From contig CANJCM010000026.1 of the NCBI GenBank assembly GCA_947472765.1, positions 1-52,004 of the forward strand: a stretch of DNA of 52,004 bases, given 5' to 3'. Positions 16,659-26,598 of this stretch are shown here, in pieces. Numbering within the stretch: position 1 is the stretch's first letter; every line of letters starts with the position of its first letter. The translations under genes and the position numbers were made by a program. The DNA is from Opitutia bacterium. Lineage in GTDB: Bacteria; Verrucomicrobiota; Verrucomicrobiia; Opitutales; Opitutaceae. Under the pieces are notes generated by a model. That model had not been told where the DNA came from. It did not search any database and saw only the letters and a list, made by a program, of their open reading frames with translations.

Positions 16659-18413
16659 CTAACGATCGTTCGCGCGGCGCCGGCGGTTGTTGCCCGGACT
16701 GCTGCGCGACGGGGTGATGGCGCCGTCGGCCGCCATTTCCTTCAGGAGGCTCGTGAGGTAGGGGATGAGCTGCTTCTTGCGGCTCACCACGCCCGGCAGA
16801 TCGAAGATCTCGTTCTGTTCGACGTGGCGATAACTGATCCGGCCAATCAGCGACGGCTCGCCCTTCACGAGCAGCATTGAATTCTGCGTGCTGATATCGG
16901 TGACGAGCAGCGCCGCGAAGAGCAGCCGCTCCTCCTCGCGCAGTTCCTCGACCGCGTTCGCGATCGAAGCGGCGTGGTCCCAGAAATTTCCGAAACCCAG
17001 CTCCTCGACCTGCGAGACGGAAAAGCGCGCGCCTTCCTCCTCGTAGATTTTGAAATCGGAGCGCACGATCTTCTCCGGCGGATTCGCGAGGATGACGGAG
17101 CCGGAGTTGAAGATCTCGTCCGCCAGCTCCTTTGGGTTCACGGCCGCGATTTCGGCCAGCCAGGCGAGCAGCGTGATGTCCTTCTCGGTCGTGGTCGGGC
17201 CATTGAGGTGAAGCGTGTCCGAGATCAGCCCGGACATCATGATGCCGGCGATTTCCGGCGTCGGCCTGAGGCCCTCGCGGCGGAACATGTCCGCGATAAT
17301 CGTACAGGTGGAGCCCACGGGCTCGTTGAGAAAGAGAATGGGCTGCGCGGTGTGGAGCGAGCCGAGGCGGTGGTGATCGATGATCTCGGTGATCGTGACT
17401 TCCTCGATCCCGGGCACGGCCTGGGTGAGTTCGTTGTGATCGACGAGCACGAGGCGCGTCTGGACCGGCTTGAAGATATCGCTCTTCGAAAGAATGCCGA
17501 TCAGTGCCCCGTCGTCGCTCGTGACGAGCAGCGCGTGCGTCGTGAGGGAGAATTTCTTCCGGATTTCGCTGATGCGCGCATCAGCCGTCACGGTGGGAAA
17601 ATCGCGCTCGATGATCCGGCCGATGCTCGTGGCGGTGCGCACCACGAGGGCGGTCGTGGCCGAATCGTAGGGGCTGATGATGACGCTCACGCCCTTCGCC
17701 TTCGCGAGGGTCACTGTCTCGGCGTCGACCGTCAGGCTGCTCGTGATGACGAGAGCCCGGATGCCCAGATCGATCGCACGGCGCTGCACGTCCTGCCGGT
17801 CGCCCACGATGATGATCGACTGGTTGGCGGGAATGCGTTCGCGCTCCGAGATGCTCCAGAAAGAGCGGATATCCATCGTGCCGAGGCGGACGTAGAAGTC
17901 CTCGTCCTTCTCCTCGCCGGTCAGGTGAATCACGCGGGCCTTCAGGGCGCGGGCGATGTTCGAGAGCGAGGTGTGGACCTGGCGCATCTGGCGCGGCTCG
18001 CTGACGCGGGGAATGAACACGCCGCCGAGATGAGAGAGGGAGAGGGTGCCGATGGCGCGCCGGCGGGAATTGGTGACGGGCAGGACGCGGATCTGGTGCT
18101 TGTCGATCAGTTCCAAGGCCTCGGCGCAGGTGGCGTCCTCGGTAACCGAGACAACATCGGGCGTCATCAGGTCGTGCACCCGCGGGGAGACGTCACTGAG
18201 GTAATAGGGCAGCGACTGCCGGAAGCGCGCGAGAATCGTGTCAATCCGGGCATTGGAGTTACCGCAGCGGGCGGCGACGTAGCCGCGCTCACCCCGCGCC
18301 TCCTTGAACGCCGCATACGCAATGGCGGAGCAGATCGCGTCGGCATCGGGATTCTTGTGCCCGACAACAAAGGTCGGCTGGTGGGACGCGAAGGGTTGCG
18401 GAGTGGCCGTCAT
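16659..18413 (-). CDS. CBS/DRTGG-regulated manganese-dependent inorganic pyrophosphatase
   Basis: A 584-residue family II pyrophosphatase starting at ATG 18413. DHH-family motifs: GHKNPDADA (18-26), VDHNE (325-329) and IIDHHRLGS (344-352), with a C-terminal DHHA2 domain (about 455-560). Between the first and second motifs lies a regulatory insert: CBS (about 78-130), DRTGG-like (about 150-265) and CBS (about 266-316). The same order is known from the CBS-PPases of clostridia, where CBS binds AMP/ADP and DRTGG helps bind diadenosine polyphosphates. It hydrolyses PPi in the cytosol and is predicted to be under nucleotide control. It follows the pseudopilin gene on the same strand with a 116-base gap. 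Confidence 0.93.
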   Translation of the reverse strand: MTATPQPFASHQPTFVVGHKNPDADAICSAIAYAAFKEARGERGYVAARCGNSNARIDTILARFRQSLPYYLSDVSPRVHDLMTPDVVSVTEDATCAEALELIDKHQIRVLPVTNSRRRAIGTLSLSHLGGVFIPRVSEPRQMRQVHTSLSNIARALKARVIHLTGEEKDEDFYVRLGTMDIRSFWSISERERIPANQSIIIVGDRQDVQRRAIDLGIRALVITSSLTVDAETVTLAKAKGVSVIISPYDSATTALVVRTATSIGRIIERDFPTVTADARISEIRKKFSLTTHALLVTSDDGALIGILSKSDIFKPVQTRLVLVDHNELTQAVPGIEEVTITEIIDHHRLGSLHTAQPILFLNEPVGSTCTIIADMFRREGLRPTPEIAGIMMSGLISDTLHLNGPTTTEKDITLLAWLAEIAAVNPKELADEIFNSGSVILANPPEKIVRSDFKIYEEEGARFSVSQVEELGFGNFWDHAASIANAVEELREEERLLFAALLVTDISTQNSMLLVKGEPSLIGRISYRHVEQNEIFDLPGVVSRKKQLIPYLTSLLKEMAADGAITPSRSSPGNNRRRRANDR

Positions 18414-18529
18414 GGACGCGGCAACATGGCGGTGCGCCCGAAACGGTGGAAGCGGGAAATGAGCGGTGAAGACCCCATGGTGGGACGAAAATGGGCACGT
18501 GGACCTCGCGCGGAAAACCTCCGCGGACG

Positions 18530-19333
18530 TCACGGTCCCGCCGTCGCCGCCGTGCCATTCGGCGTGCCCAGCATCCCGCCTTCTCCAGAGGGAGGAACGA
18601 CACCATAGACGCGGGAGTTGTTGGCGGCGCCTTCCCCGTAAAAAGGGATGGCTTCGCGCACATCGGCGGGCCGGCTGGTGCCGGAGCCGGTGCGGTTGTT
18701 AGAAAAAAAGACACCGGGTGGATTCGTCTCCGGATTGGTCGAAGGGTAAAAAATCACGGCCCCACCGAGGAACCCGACGAAGCCGCCGGCGTCGCGGTAG
18801 ACGCCGCTCGTTGCGCTCCAGGTCCCGTCGGCGCGCAGACCCCGGGTGTAGGCGACCGGGGTGGTCGCCGGGTCTCCCATCTTCACGCCGCCGACGAATT
18901 CCCAGGAAAGCGTCCGGCCGGTCGTGAAATCTTCGTGGAGTTCGTTCCGGTCGGCGCCGGGCTTCAGGATAAACGGCGGCAGCGTGCCCGAGAAGGCCGG
19001 GTCGTTGCGGGCAAAATAGAAGGACGGATCCGTGACGAGGTTGTCGCGGGCCAGAACGCCCGGCCATTTCCATACGAGTTCGTCCGCTGCGAGCACCTGG
19101 TTCGAGATGAGCAAGGGATCCGGCAGCCGGTCCTGATGATCGGCGGCGTAGAGTTGAGCGGCCTTCAGGATTTCGCGGAGATTGTTCGCATCGACAGCCC
19201 GCTGGGCCTTTTCGCGGACGGAGCCGAGTGTCGGAATGATGATGGCGGCCAGAATGCCGATGATGGCGATGACGGTGAGGAGTTCGACGAGGGTGAATCC
19301 GACGGAGCGCGCGCGATGAGAGAAGGAAAGCAT
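18530..19333 (-). CDS. Pseudopilin-type protein (prepilin N-terminal methylation signal)
   Basis: A 267-residue protein from ATG 19333 (MLSFSHRARSV). The leader ends at Gly with the class III signal GFTLVELLTVIAIIGILAAI near residues 12-31, cleaved and methylated by a prepilin peptidase; Glu at +5 is present. The rest is a soluble domain with no family I recognise, of the kind found in large numbers in Verrucomicrobiota and Planctomycetota. No other secretion or pilus gene is adjacent, so it may be an orphan substrate. The C-terminus is glycine- and threonine-rich. Confidence 0.9.
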   Translation of the reverse strand: MLSFSHRARSVGFTLVELLTVIAIIGILAAIIIPTLGSVREKAQRAVDANNLREILKAAQLYAADHQDRLPDPLLISNQVLAADELVWKWPGVLARDNLVTDPSFYFARNDPAFSGTLPPFILKPGADRNELHEDFTTGRTLSWEFVGGVKMGDPATTPVAYTRGLRADGTWSATSGVYRDAGGFVGFLGGAVIFYPSTNPETNPPGVFFSNNRTGSGTSRPADVREAIPFYGEGAANNSRVYGVVPPSGEGGMLGTPNGTAATAGP

Positions 19334-19517
19334 CAGGCGAGTTAAGACCGGGCCGGATGTGTTGAAACATCGTGGAGCACCCAAATCCGGGGTGAAAGCT
19401 CTGCCGCACGCCAAGAGGCGAAGACGCTAAACTATCCACCGAGCCGTAGACCCAGCCTCGCGCGCGCTCGACGATCATCTCTTCCTTCGGTCACGCGTCA
19501 GCGGGTACGATCGGGGT

Positions 19518-19541
19518 GTAGCCCTGCCCGTAAGGGCACGA
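19518..19541 (+). repeat. GTAG hairpin with GTAA loop
   Basis: GTAG (19518-19521), CCCTGCCC (19522-19529), GTAA loop, then an imperfect GGGCACGA arm (19534-19541). It is a degenerate relative of the perfect copy at 51144-51167. A broken CCCGCTGC-TCAC hairpin follows at about 19570-19590. Confidence 0.7.
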
Positions 19542-19610
19542 ACCTCTTTATCGCTCCGCTCAATGTTGTCCCGCTGCTCACGAGCCTGAACGATGCAGTG
19601 GAACGAAATC

Positions 19611-19715
19611 GTCGGGTGTGGGCACCCGCCCTCCATGGTAGGCGGATCGTTCAGACTTCATTTCGCTCTCCTCTCAAAGAGCAATCCATGGAGGGACGGT
19701 GCCCCCACCGTCCAG
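19611..19715. repeat. Paired hairpin repeat, family D, copy 2
   Basis: GTCGGGTG-TGGG-CACCCGCC hairpin followed by CTCCATGGTAGG, then ATGGAGG plus hairpin GACGGTG-CCCC-CACCGTC about 50 bases on. Layout and much of the intervening sequence (TTTCG, CTCTCAAAGAGCA) match 4575-4680. Confidence 0.75.
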
Positions 19716-19781
19716 GGCTGCCTTTCGTGCGACGGCCCTACATCCAATTGCATCGTTCCGGCTCGAGACGGTGTGGATACC

Positions 19782-19818
19782 CTCGGTGGTTAAAAGATTC
19801 CGGAGTTTAACCACCGAG
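19782..19818. repeat. 13-base perfect inverted repeat
   Basis: CTCGGTGGTTAAA (19782-19794) and TTTAACCACCGAG (19806-19818) form a perfect hairpin with an 11-base loop, 170 bases after the stop of the double-VOC gene. The gene-free stretch 19334-19988 holds this hairpin and the two repeats above; I see no protein or tRNA gene in it. Confidence 0.75.
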
Positions 19819-19988
19819 TGCACCAATTTCACCGAGTGGAGCCGTTGCACTGGATCGTCCTTGGTTCGGCTTCTGTGCAGACCGATTGGGTTGGATCGTA
19901 GATTCGCGAGTAACGCGAATCATGACTCCGCCGCCAGTAAGGCGCGCCGGACTGAAGACGGATCGCCGGGCAAAAACCGGCCCGCGTG

Positions 19989-20942
19989 TCAGCGGCCGGG
20001 CGGCCGGGGCTCGCCGACGGGGACGGGCGCGGTCGAGGATGGGCGCGGCTTTCCGTCGAAGGTGTTCGGTTCCATCACTTCGGTGCGGGTGCCATCTGGA
20101 TCGAAGGTATTAATCTGCCGCTTGCCGTTTACCCCGGAGCGAAGGGCGGTCATCGGGCGGCTGCCCTCGGGGAGGGTGCGCGCCTTGAGGATCGTCTCGG
20201 TTTTCGCCGCATCGGCCACCTCGAGGCAGATGTGCTGGTAGGAACGCATGCGTTCGATGTTCGGGAATTTGTCGTAAAGCATGAATTCGATGTAGTCGTC
20301 ACTGTCGGGGAGCCGGACGTTGACCCAGCTGAGGACGGGCCCGCCGGTGCCGCGCCAGAACTCGCCGAACCCGAGGATGTCCTCGTAAAACGACTTGGCC
20401 ACGTCGAGCCGGGCAATGATGACGCCGACGTGCATAATCCGGCGGGAGACGGCCCGATCGGACAGGTGCTGGCCGGCGTCCCGGGCATTCCTCCCGTCGG
20501 GAAGATGCTGGACGAACATGAGGACATTGCCCTGCGGATCCTTCACGACAAAGCCGAGGTTGCCATTGTCGTCCTTGGTGGCCTGGGCCGGGACCGCCAC
20601 GCCCTTGGACTTTAGATAGGTGCGCATCGCCTCCGCATCTTCAACCTGCAGGGCAACGTTGTTGGCGCGATCGGCCTCCGCGGTGATCCCGGGAGCGAGG
20701 ACGACCTCGATGCTCTGGCGGTCGTTGACCTTGAAACGAGAGACCTGGCTTCCGGACACGGTCGGTTCGTAGCCAAGGAAGCCCTGATAGAACGCGCGGG
20801 CCTTCTCCATGTCAGCGACGAGGAATGAGGCGTGGGAAATCCCGGTGATTTTGGGCCGTGGAATCGCGGCGGATTGGGCGGCCGCCAGAGCGAGCGGCAA
20901 CAGCATGAGGAGGGTGGCGGTGGCGCGGAGGAGGATCATCAT
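19989..20942 (-). CDS. Secreted protein with two VOC (glyoxalase-like) domains
   Basis: A 317-residue protein starting at ATG 20942; ATG 20939 is equally possible. Residues 1-24 are a signal peptide (LLRATATLLMLLPLALAAAQ). Two VOC domains follow: residues 33-148 (ISHASFLVADMEKARAFYQG ... FVVKDPQGNVLMF) and 168-290 (IMHVGVIIARLDVAKSFYED ... TFDPDGTRTEVME). Metal ligands of the His/Glu type are plausible in both (ISHAS, MHVGV, QHICLEV, TEVME). VOC pairs are found in dioxygenases, glyoxalases and resistance proteins; export is less usual. The substrate is unknown. The C-terminal 25 residues are Pro-rich. Confidence 0.88.
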   Translation of the reverse strand: MMILLRATATLLMLLPLALAAAQSAAIPRPKITGISHASFLVADMEKARAFYQGFLGYEPTVSGSQVSRFKVNDRQSIEVVLAPGITAEADRANNVALQVEDAEAMRTYLKSKGVAVPAQATKDDNGNLGFVVKDPQGNVLMFVQHLPDGRNARDAGQHLSDRAVSRRIMHVGVIIARLDVAKSFYEDILGFGEFWRGTGGPVLSWVNVRLPDSDDYIEFMLYDKFPNIERMRSYQHICLEVADAAKTETILKARTLPEGSRPMTALRSGVNGKRQINTFDPDGTRTEVMEPNTFDGKPRPSSTAPVPVGEPRPPGR

Positions 20943-21303
20943 GTTGGGGTGGTGTTCGGGGCGGGCGGGCCGACATCACGCGGGGCACGCCTTCCGAGGT
21001 GTCTTGTTAGGTAAGCCCGGCGTGGTCAAGCGATGGGGTGGTTGACCGTAAAGCGCTGGAAGCGGCGGGACAGGCAGTTGGAGGCTGGGGTGAAGAGAGT
21101 CCCGCGGTTCGCAGCCATGACTCACGCGGAGCCTCGGAGACTCGGGAGAGTGAAGTCCCGGCGCGTCTCCGCGTCCGTCAGATGCACCCGCGCCAGATTT
21201 CGACGCGATCCTGACGACGCAGCAGCACAGTGGTTCGCCGCGGGAACGCGTGCACGGACAAACTTCTGGACTCAGGGAAACAAACGGCATGGGCTGGCTC
21301 GAA
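20943..21303. other. Gene-free stretch between divergent genes
   Basis: This 361-base region lies between the double-VOC gene (minus) and ilvE (plus), so promoters for both should lie here. I see no convincing open frame, hairpin repeat, tRNA or clear -35/-10 pair. Confidence 0.5.
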
Positions 21304-22170
21304 ATGAAGATTTTCCTCGACGGCAAATTCGTCGACAGCGACGACGCAAAAGTCTCCGTGTTCGACCACGGCCTGCTCTATGGCGACGGCGTCTTCGAGG
21401 GCATCCGCCTATACGGCGGCAACGTCTTCCGGCTCGAGGAACACCTCGAGCGGCTCGAATACTCCGCCAAGGCGATCATGCTGGATCTGCCCATGACGCG
21501 GGCGGAGCTCAGTGCCGCGACCTGCGAAACCTGCCGGCAGAACGGACTGACCGATGCCTACATCCGCCTGGTCGTGACTCGTGGCGTCGGCGATCTCGGC
21601 CTCGCGCCGTGGCTCTGTCCGAAACCCACGGTCTTCATCATCGCCAGCAAGATTTCGCTCTACCCGAAGGAGCACTACGACAACGGCCTCGCGATCGTCA
21701 CGGTACCCACCCGCCGCATCAATCCGGCGGCGCTGCCCCCGACGATCAAGTCGCTGAACTACATGAACAACATCCTCGGCAAGATCGAGGCGCGGCAGTT
21801 CGGCGCGCTCGAGGCGATCATGCTGAACGATCAGGGTTACGTGGCCGAGTGCACCGCGGACAACGTGTTCATCGTGCACAAGGGCGAGATCATCACGCCG
21901 GGTGCCTCGCAAGGTGCGCTCAAAGGGGTCACCCGCTCGACGATCGTCGATCTGGCGCACGAGTTGAAGATTCCGTTCCGCGAGAGCGTGATGACGCGTT
22001 ACGACATCTGGTGCGCCGACGAATGCTTCCTGACCGGGTCGGGCGCCGAGGTTATCCCCGTCGTGAAGTTGGACGGCCGCGTCATTGGCGCCGGCAAGCC
22101 CGGTCCGATCACGCAGCGGGTGCTCGCGGCCTTCCGTCAGCGCGTGCTCGTCGACGGGACCCGGATTTGA
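21304..22170 (+). CDS. ilvE: Branched-chain amino acid aminotransferase
   Basis: A 288-residue fold type IV PLP enzyme that interconverts Leu, Ile, Val and their 2-oxoacids with glutamate. The chosen start is ATG 21304 (MKIFLDGKFV), where family similarity begins; an 18-codon extension is not supported. Motifs: FDHGLLYGDGVFEGIR (20-35), catalytic Lys149 in TIKSLNYMNN, AECTADNVF near 182-190 and the phosphate-binding GVTRSTI. The FEGIR and Y-G-D-G-V pattern favours IlvE over D-amino acid aminotransferase or 4-amino-4-deoxychorismate lyase, which share the fold. leuC and leuD lie 26 kb away. Confidence 0.88.
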   Translation: MKIFLDGKFVDSDDAKVSVFDHGLLYGDGVFEGIRLYGGNVFRLEEHLERLEYSAKAIMLDLPMTRAELSAATCETCRQNGLTDAYIRLVVTRGVGDLGLAPWLCPKPTVFIIASKISLYPKEHYDNGLAIVTVPTRRINPAALPPTIKSLNYMNNILGKIEARQFGALEAIMLNDQGYVAECTADNVFIVHKGEIITPGASQGALKGVTRSTIVDLAHELKIPFRESVMTRYDIWCADECFLTGSGAEVIPVVKLDGRVIGAGKPGPITQRVLAAFRQRVLVDGTRI

Positions 22171-22423
22171 GCCGGCGGACCGCCGAGGCGGTGCTTCGTG
22201 CTCCCGCCCGTGGGCGCAGTCCGGCCTTTTTCGACCAGGCGCGGCGGAGTTTCGCGTTCGGGGGTGGGCTTGGACCCATGCCCACGCTCAAGTTTTCCCC
22301 CAGCGACACGATTGCACCCTTCACGCCCTGTCGCGTGCCGATTCGGCGCGACTTTGCTTCGCGTCACCCGCACTTGCCAGCGGGAGGCACTGTGGCATGG
22401 TCCGTGCAGACTTTTCCCACACC

Positions 22424-22930
22424 ATGGCCAACCCGCTGAAATGCGATCTCTGCTCGAAGCCGGCAACGGTGCACCTGACGCAAATCGTCAATAACAAGGT
22501 GCACAAGGTGGACTTGTGCGAGTCCTGCGCCCAGGCGAAGGGCGTGACCGATCCGAGCGGCTTCTCGCTGGCGGACCTGCTGCTCAAGGCATCGATCAAC
22601 CCGGAGCAGCCCGCGACCGGAGTGCGGTGTGAGCACTGCGGTTTCACCCAGAACGACTTCAAGAAGCACGGACGGTTCGGCTGTCCGGTCTGCTACGAGA
22701 CGTTCCGCGGCCTCGTCGAACCGATGCTGGAAAACATGCACCATGGCACCACGCACGCCGGGAAGGTCCCGCACCGCGCGTTGGAACGAAAGACGCTTTA
22801 TGATCGGCTGACCAAGCTCGAACTCGACCTCACCGAGGCCATCAAGTCCGAACGCTACGAAGACGCCGCCCGCACTCGCGATGAAATCAACCAAGTCAAA
22901 CAAGCCTTCCAGCCGAAGCCCGCGCGCTGA
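22424..22930 (+). CDS. mcsA: McsA, zinc-binding activator of the arginine kinase
   Basis: A 168-residue protein from ATG 22424 (MANPLKCDLC). Four Cys-x2-Cys pairs (7/10, 32/35, 69/72, 87/90) form two zinc modules, and residues 128-162 are a UVR motif (LTEAIKSERYEDAARTRDEI). This is the McsA architecture; McsA activates the protein arginine kinase McsB. The stop is four bases before the mcsB start, so the pair is coupled. Longer frames reach back into ilvE and are rejected. Confidence 0.93.
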   Translation: MANPLKCDLCSKPATVHLTQIVNNKVHKVDLCESCAQAKGVTDPSGFSLADLLLKASINPEQPATGVRCEHCGFTQNDFKKHGRFGCPVCYETFRGLVEPMLENMHHGTTHAGKVPHRALERKTLYDRLTKLELDLTEAIKSERYEDAARTRDEINQVKQAFQPKPAR

Positions 22931-22934
22931 CGCC

Positions 22935-24026
22935 ATGACGATTTCGTCGCTCATCGACTCACCGTCCGAGCTGACCGATTCGTCCAGCAGCAAATCCGCC
23001 ATCGTCCTGATGACGCGGATTCGCCTGGCGCGGAATCTCGCGGGCCAGTCCTTCCCGGGCTGGGCCAAGCCGCCGCAACGCGAGGAGATCCTCGAGTCCT
23101 GCCGCGCCGCCGTCACGGCCGCGCCGCAGATGAAGCGCTGCTTCAATCTCTCGGTCGGCGACCTCTCGGAGTTGGAGAAGCAGATTCTCGTCGAGCGTCA
23201 CCTGATCAGCCGCGAGCTGAGCGGTTCCAAGGCCGGCGCCGGCGTCATCATCAGCAAGGATCAGGCGTTCTCCGTGATGATGAACGAGGAGGACCATCTT
23301 CGCATCCAGGTCCTGCGGTCGGGCTTTCAATTGAAGAAGGCCTGGAACTCGATCAACGACTTCGACTCCGCGATCGAGGAGCACCTCGACTTCGCCTTTT
23401 CGCCCACGCTCGGCTACCTCACCGCCTGCCCGACGAATCTCGGCACCGGCATGCGGGCCTCCGCGATGATGCACCTGCCCGCGCTCGTGATTTCGAGCCA
23501 GATGGAGAAGGTCGTCCGCGCGGTGAATCAGCTGGGCATGGTCGTGCGCGGCCTGTTCGGCGAAGGCTCGGACGCCAGTGGCAGCATTTTCCAGATCTCG
23601 AATCAGACCACGCTCGGCGAATCCGAGGACGAGATCATCAAGCGTCTCGGCAGCGTGCTGCAGTCGATCATCGAGCATGAGATGAATGCGCGGGAAAAGC
23701 TGATCGAGGCGGACGCGGGCAAGGTGTACGACAAGGTCGGCCGCGCTTACGGCATCCTGCAGAACAGCCACCTCCTCAGCTCGAGCGAGGCCATGAACCT
23801 GCTCTCGCTGATCCGGCTGGGAATCGATCTCGGCGCGTTTCCCGATGCGAACCGCTCGGCCATCGATCGGCTGTTCATCGAGGCGCAGCCCGGACATCTC
23901 CAGCACGCGCAGAAAGGTGAGTTCGAACCCACGCAACGCGATGTGCTGCGGGCGTCCCGCCTGCGATCCGAGTTTGCGAATTTCGCCCGCCCGGATTTTA
24001 ATTCCAACCCGAACGGTAAAAACTGA
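22935..24026 (+). CDS. mcsB: McsB protein arginine kinase
   Basis: A 363-residue protein, the same length as Bacillus McsB, starting at ATG 22935 just after the mcsA stop. It belongs to the phosphagen kinase catalytic family: IVLMTRIRLARNLAGQ (22-38), acidic NEED (117-120), and CPTNLGTGMRAS with Cys165 corresponding to the catalytic Cys. The C-terminal RDVLRASRLRSEF resembles the phosphoarginine-binding allosteric region. In firmicutes McsB marks proteins with phosphoarginine for degradation by ClpC-ClpP. Here mcsA, mcsB and clpC are in order on one strand with short gaps, so the same function is likely. The usual ctsR repressor gene is absent. Confidence 0.94.
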   Translation: MTISSLIDSPSELTDSSSSKSAIVLMTRIRLARNLAGQSFPGWAKPPQREEILESCRAAVTAAPQMKRCFNLSVGDLSELEKQILVERHLISRELSGSKAGAGVIISKDQAFSVMMNEEDHLRIQVLRSGFQLKKAWNSINDFDSAIEEHLDFAFSPTLGYLTACPTNLGTGMRASAMMHLPALVISSQMEKVVRAVNQLGMVVRGLFGEGSDASGSIFQISNQTTLGESEDEIIKRLGSVLQSIIEHEMNAREKLIEADAGKVYDKVGRAYGILQNSHLLSSSEAMNLLSLIRLGIDLGAFPDANRSAIDRLFIEAQPGHLQHAQKGEFEPTQRDVLRASRLRSEFANFARPDFNSNPNGKN

Positions 24027-24062
24027 TCCCGACACCCAACTATCCACATGTCGCAGGAACCG

Positions 24063-26573
24063 ATGAACAATTTTACGCCCCGCGCGCAGCAGGTGCTCGC
24101 GCTGGCCCGCAAGGAAGCTGACCGCTTCCATCACAACTACGTCGGCACCGAGCACATTCTGCTCGGGCTGATCAAGTTGGGCCAGGGGGTCGCGGTCAGT
24201 GTCCTGCAAAAGATGGGACTCGACCTCGAGACCGTGCGTGCCGCCGTCGAGAAGCAGGTGGGCACCGGCCAGGAGACGAAGACCCAGAACAGCATTCCGT
24301 ACACGCCCCGCGTGAAGAAGGTCCTCGCCCTCGCGGGCAAGGAGGCGAAGACGCTCAACCACTCCTACGTCGGCACCGAGCACATCCTGCTCGGCCTCCT
24401 GCGCGAAGGGGAGGGCGTCGCCGCGCGCGTGCTCAAGTCGCTCGACATCGACATCGAGCGGACCCGCAACGAAATCCTCCGCGAACTCGATCCGCAGTTC
24501 TCCGGCAGCCAGGGGGCCGAGGGTGGCGAGGAAGCCGCCGCGGGCAATCCGCAGCGCGCGGGCGCCCAGCCCGAGGACAAGAAGGAAGTGAAGACGCCGG
24601 CGCTGAAGGCGTTCGGGCGCGACCTCACCGAACTCGCCCGCAAGGGGGAGATGGATCCCGTCGTCGGCCGGAAGAACGAAATCCGCCGGGTCATTCAGAT
24701 TCTCTGCCGTCGTACCAAGAACAATCCCGTCCTCATCGGCGAAGCCGGCGTGGGCAAGACCGCGATCGTCGAGGGTCTGGCCCAGGAGATCGCCAGCGGC
24801 AACGTGCCCGAGATCCTTTTCGAGAAGAAGGTCATCACCCTCGATCTCGCGCTCATGGTCGCGGGGACCAAGTACCGCGGCCAGTTCGAGGAGCGGATCA
24901 AGGCGGTGATGGATGAGATCAAGCGCGCCAAGAACATCATCCTCTTCATCGACGAGCTCCACACCATCGTGGGCGCCGGTGCGGCCGAGGGTGCGATGGA
25001 CGCTTCGAACATCTTCAAGCCCGCCCTCTCGCGGGGCGAGTTGCAGTGCGTCGGCGCGACGACCCTGACCGAGTACCGCAAGTACATCGAGAAGGACTCC
25101 GCGCTCGATCGCCGCTTCCAGTCCGTGAAGGTCGAGGCGCCGTCGGTCGAGGACACGATTCTCATCCTGAAGGGCATCCGTTCGAAGTATGAGGATCACC
25201 ACAAGGCGACCTTCACCGACCTTTCGCTCGAAACGGCGGCGAAACTTTCCGACCGCTACATCACGGGCCGTTTCCTGCCGGACAAGGCCATCGACGTGAT
25301 GGACGAAGCCGGTTCGCGGGCGCGCATCAGCGCGCTCAGCCGCCCGCCGGACGTCGAAAATCTCTCCAAGGAGATCGAGGCCGTCTGCGCCCAGAAGGAA
25401 AAGGCCATCAGCGAACAACACTTCGAGGAGGCCGCGAAATTCCGCGACCAGGAGAAGCAGTTGCGCGTGAAGCAGGAGCAGATCACCGAGCAGTGGAAGA
25501 AGCAGCGCGACGAGAAGCGCATCCTGATCGACGAGGACCTGATGATGCAGGTCGTGGCCGAGTGGACCGGCATTCCGCTGAACCGGATGGAGAAGAAGGA
25601 CAGCGAGAAACTCCTGCGGCTCGAGGGCGAACTGCAGAAGGCCGTCATCGGCCAGGACATCGCGTCGAGCGCGATCGCCCGGGCGCTGCGGCGCTCGCGC
25701 GCGGACCTCAAGGATCCGCGCCGTCCGATCGGCTCGTTCCTGTTCGTCGGCCCCACGGGCGTCGGCAAGACGATGCTCGCGAAGCAACTCGCGGCCCAGA
25801 TCTTCGGCAATCAGGACGCCCTGATCCAAATCGACATGTCCGAGTACATGGAGAAGTTCGCGGTCTCCCGGCTCGTCGGCTCGCCTCCCGGCTACGTCGG
25901 TTACGAGGAAGGTGGCCAGCTCACCGAGGCCGTCCGGCGCAAGCCGTACGCGGTGGTCTTGTTCGACGAGGTGGAGAAGGCGCATCCGGATGTCATCCAG
26001 TTGCTCCTCCAGATTCTCGAGGACGGCCGGCTGACGGACTCGCTCGGTCGCACGGTCGATTTCCGCAACACGATCATCATCATGACGTCGAACGTCGGGG
26101 CCCAGCTGCTCCAGCGCCAGACGTCGATGGGCTTCGCCGCCGCCGGATCGAGTTTCAACGACGCCGAGAAGATGCGGGAGAAGGTGCTCGAGGAGGCCAA
26201 GCGCGTCTTCAAGCCCGAGTTCCTGAACCGCATCTCCGACATCGTGTTCTTCCGTCCGCTCGAGAAGCACGACCTGATCAAGATCGTGGAGCTCGAACTG
26301 GCCTACTTCGCAAAGCGCCTGACCGACCGGAAGGTCACCCTCGAGTTCACGCCCGAGGCGAAGGAACTGCTGATCGAGAAGGGCTACGACGAGAAGTACG
26401 GCGCCCGTCCGTTGCGCCGGGCCGTCGAGCACTACCTCGAGGATCCCCTCGCCGAGGCGCTGTTGCGCGGCGAGGTCAAGGACGGCGAGCCGTGCATCGT
26501 GGCCCGCGAGGGTGACAAGATTGTCTTCAAGCAAAAGACGCCCCCCGCCGCTCCGAGTGGCGTGGCGCCCTAA
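24063..26573 (+). CDS. clpC: ClpC-type AAA+ unfoldase
   Basis: An 836-residue Hsp100 protein. ATG 24063 is preferred because AGGAA lies just upstream and [15 protein letters not shown] aligns with ClpC starts; ATG 24048 adds five residues. Two Clp N repeats (about 5-65 and 80-140, each with [11 protein letters not shown]), AAA1 Walker A GEAGVGKT at 226-233, Walker B LFIDELH, a middle domain with a UVR motif (about 434-470), and AAA2 Walker A GPTGVGKT at 563-570. A ClpP-binding VGF-like loop is not obvious by eye. It unfolds substrates for ClpP, probably recognising McsB-marked proteins through its N-domain. It ends the mcsA-mcsB-clpC operon at a terminator. Confidence 0.96.
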   Translation: MNNFTPRAQQVLALARKEADRFHHNYVGTEHILLGLIKLGQGVAVSVLQKMGLDLETVRAAVEKQVGTGQETKTQNSIPYTPRVKKVLALAGKEAKTLNHSYVGTEHILLGLLREGEGVAARVLKSLDIDIERTRNEILRELDPQFSGSQGAEGGEEAAAGNPQRAGAQPEDKKEVKTPALKAFGRDLTELARKGEMDPVVGRKNEIRRVIQILCRRTKNNPVLIGEAGVGKTAIVEGLAQEIASGNVPEILFEKKVITLDLALMVAGTKYRGQFEERIKAVMDEIKRAKNIILFIDELHTIVGAGAAEGAMDASNIFKPALSRGELQCVGATTLTEYRKYIEKDSALDRRFQSVKVEAPSVEDTILILKGIRSKYEDHHKATFTDLSLETAAKLSDRYITGRFLPDKAIDVMDEAGSRARISALSRPPDVENLSKEIEAVCAQKEKAISEQHFEEAAKFRDQEKQLRVKQEQITEQWKKQRDEKRILIDEDLMMQVVAEWTGIPLNRMEKKDSEKLLRLEGELQKAVIGQDIASSAIARALRRSRADLKDPRRPIGSFLFVGPTGVGKTMLAKQLAAQIFGNQDALIQIDMSEYMEKFAVSRLVGSPPGYVGYEEGGQLTEAVRRKPYAVVLFDEVEKAHPDVIQLLLQILEDGRLTDSLGRTVDFRNTIIIMTSNVGAQLLQRQTSMGFAAAGSSFNDAEKMREKVLEEAKRVFKPEFLNRISDIVFFRPLEKHDLIKIVELELAYFAKRLTDRKVTLEFTPEAKELLIEKGYDEKYGARPLRRAVEHYLEDPLAEALLRGEVKDGEPCIVAREGDKIVFKQKTPPAAPSGVAP

Positions 26574-26598
26574 ACACGACGACCAACCGTCGCCCGAC

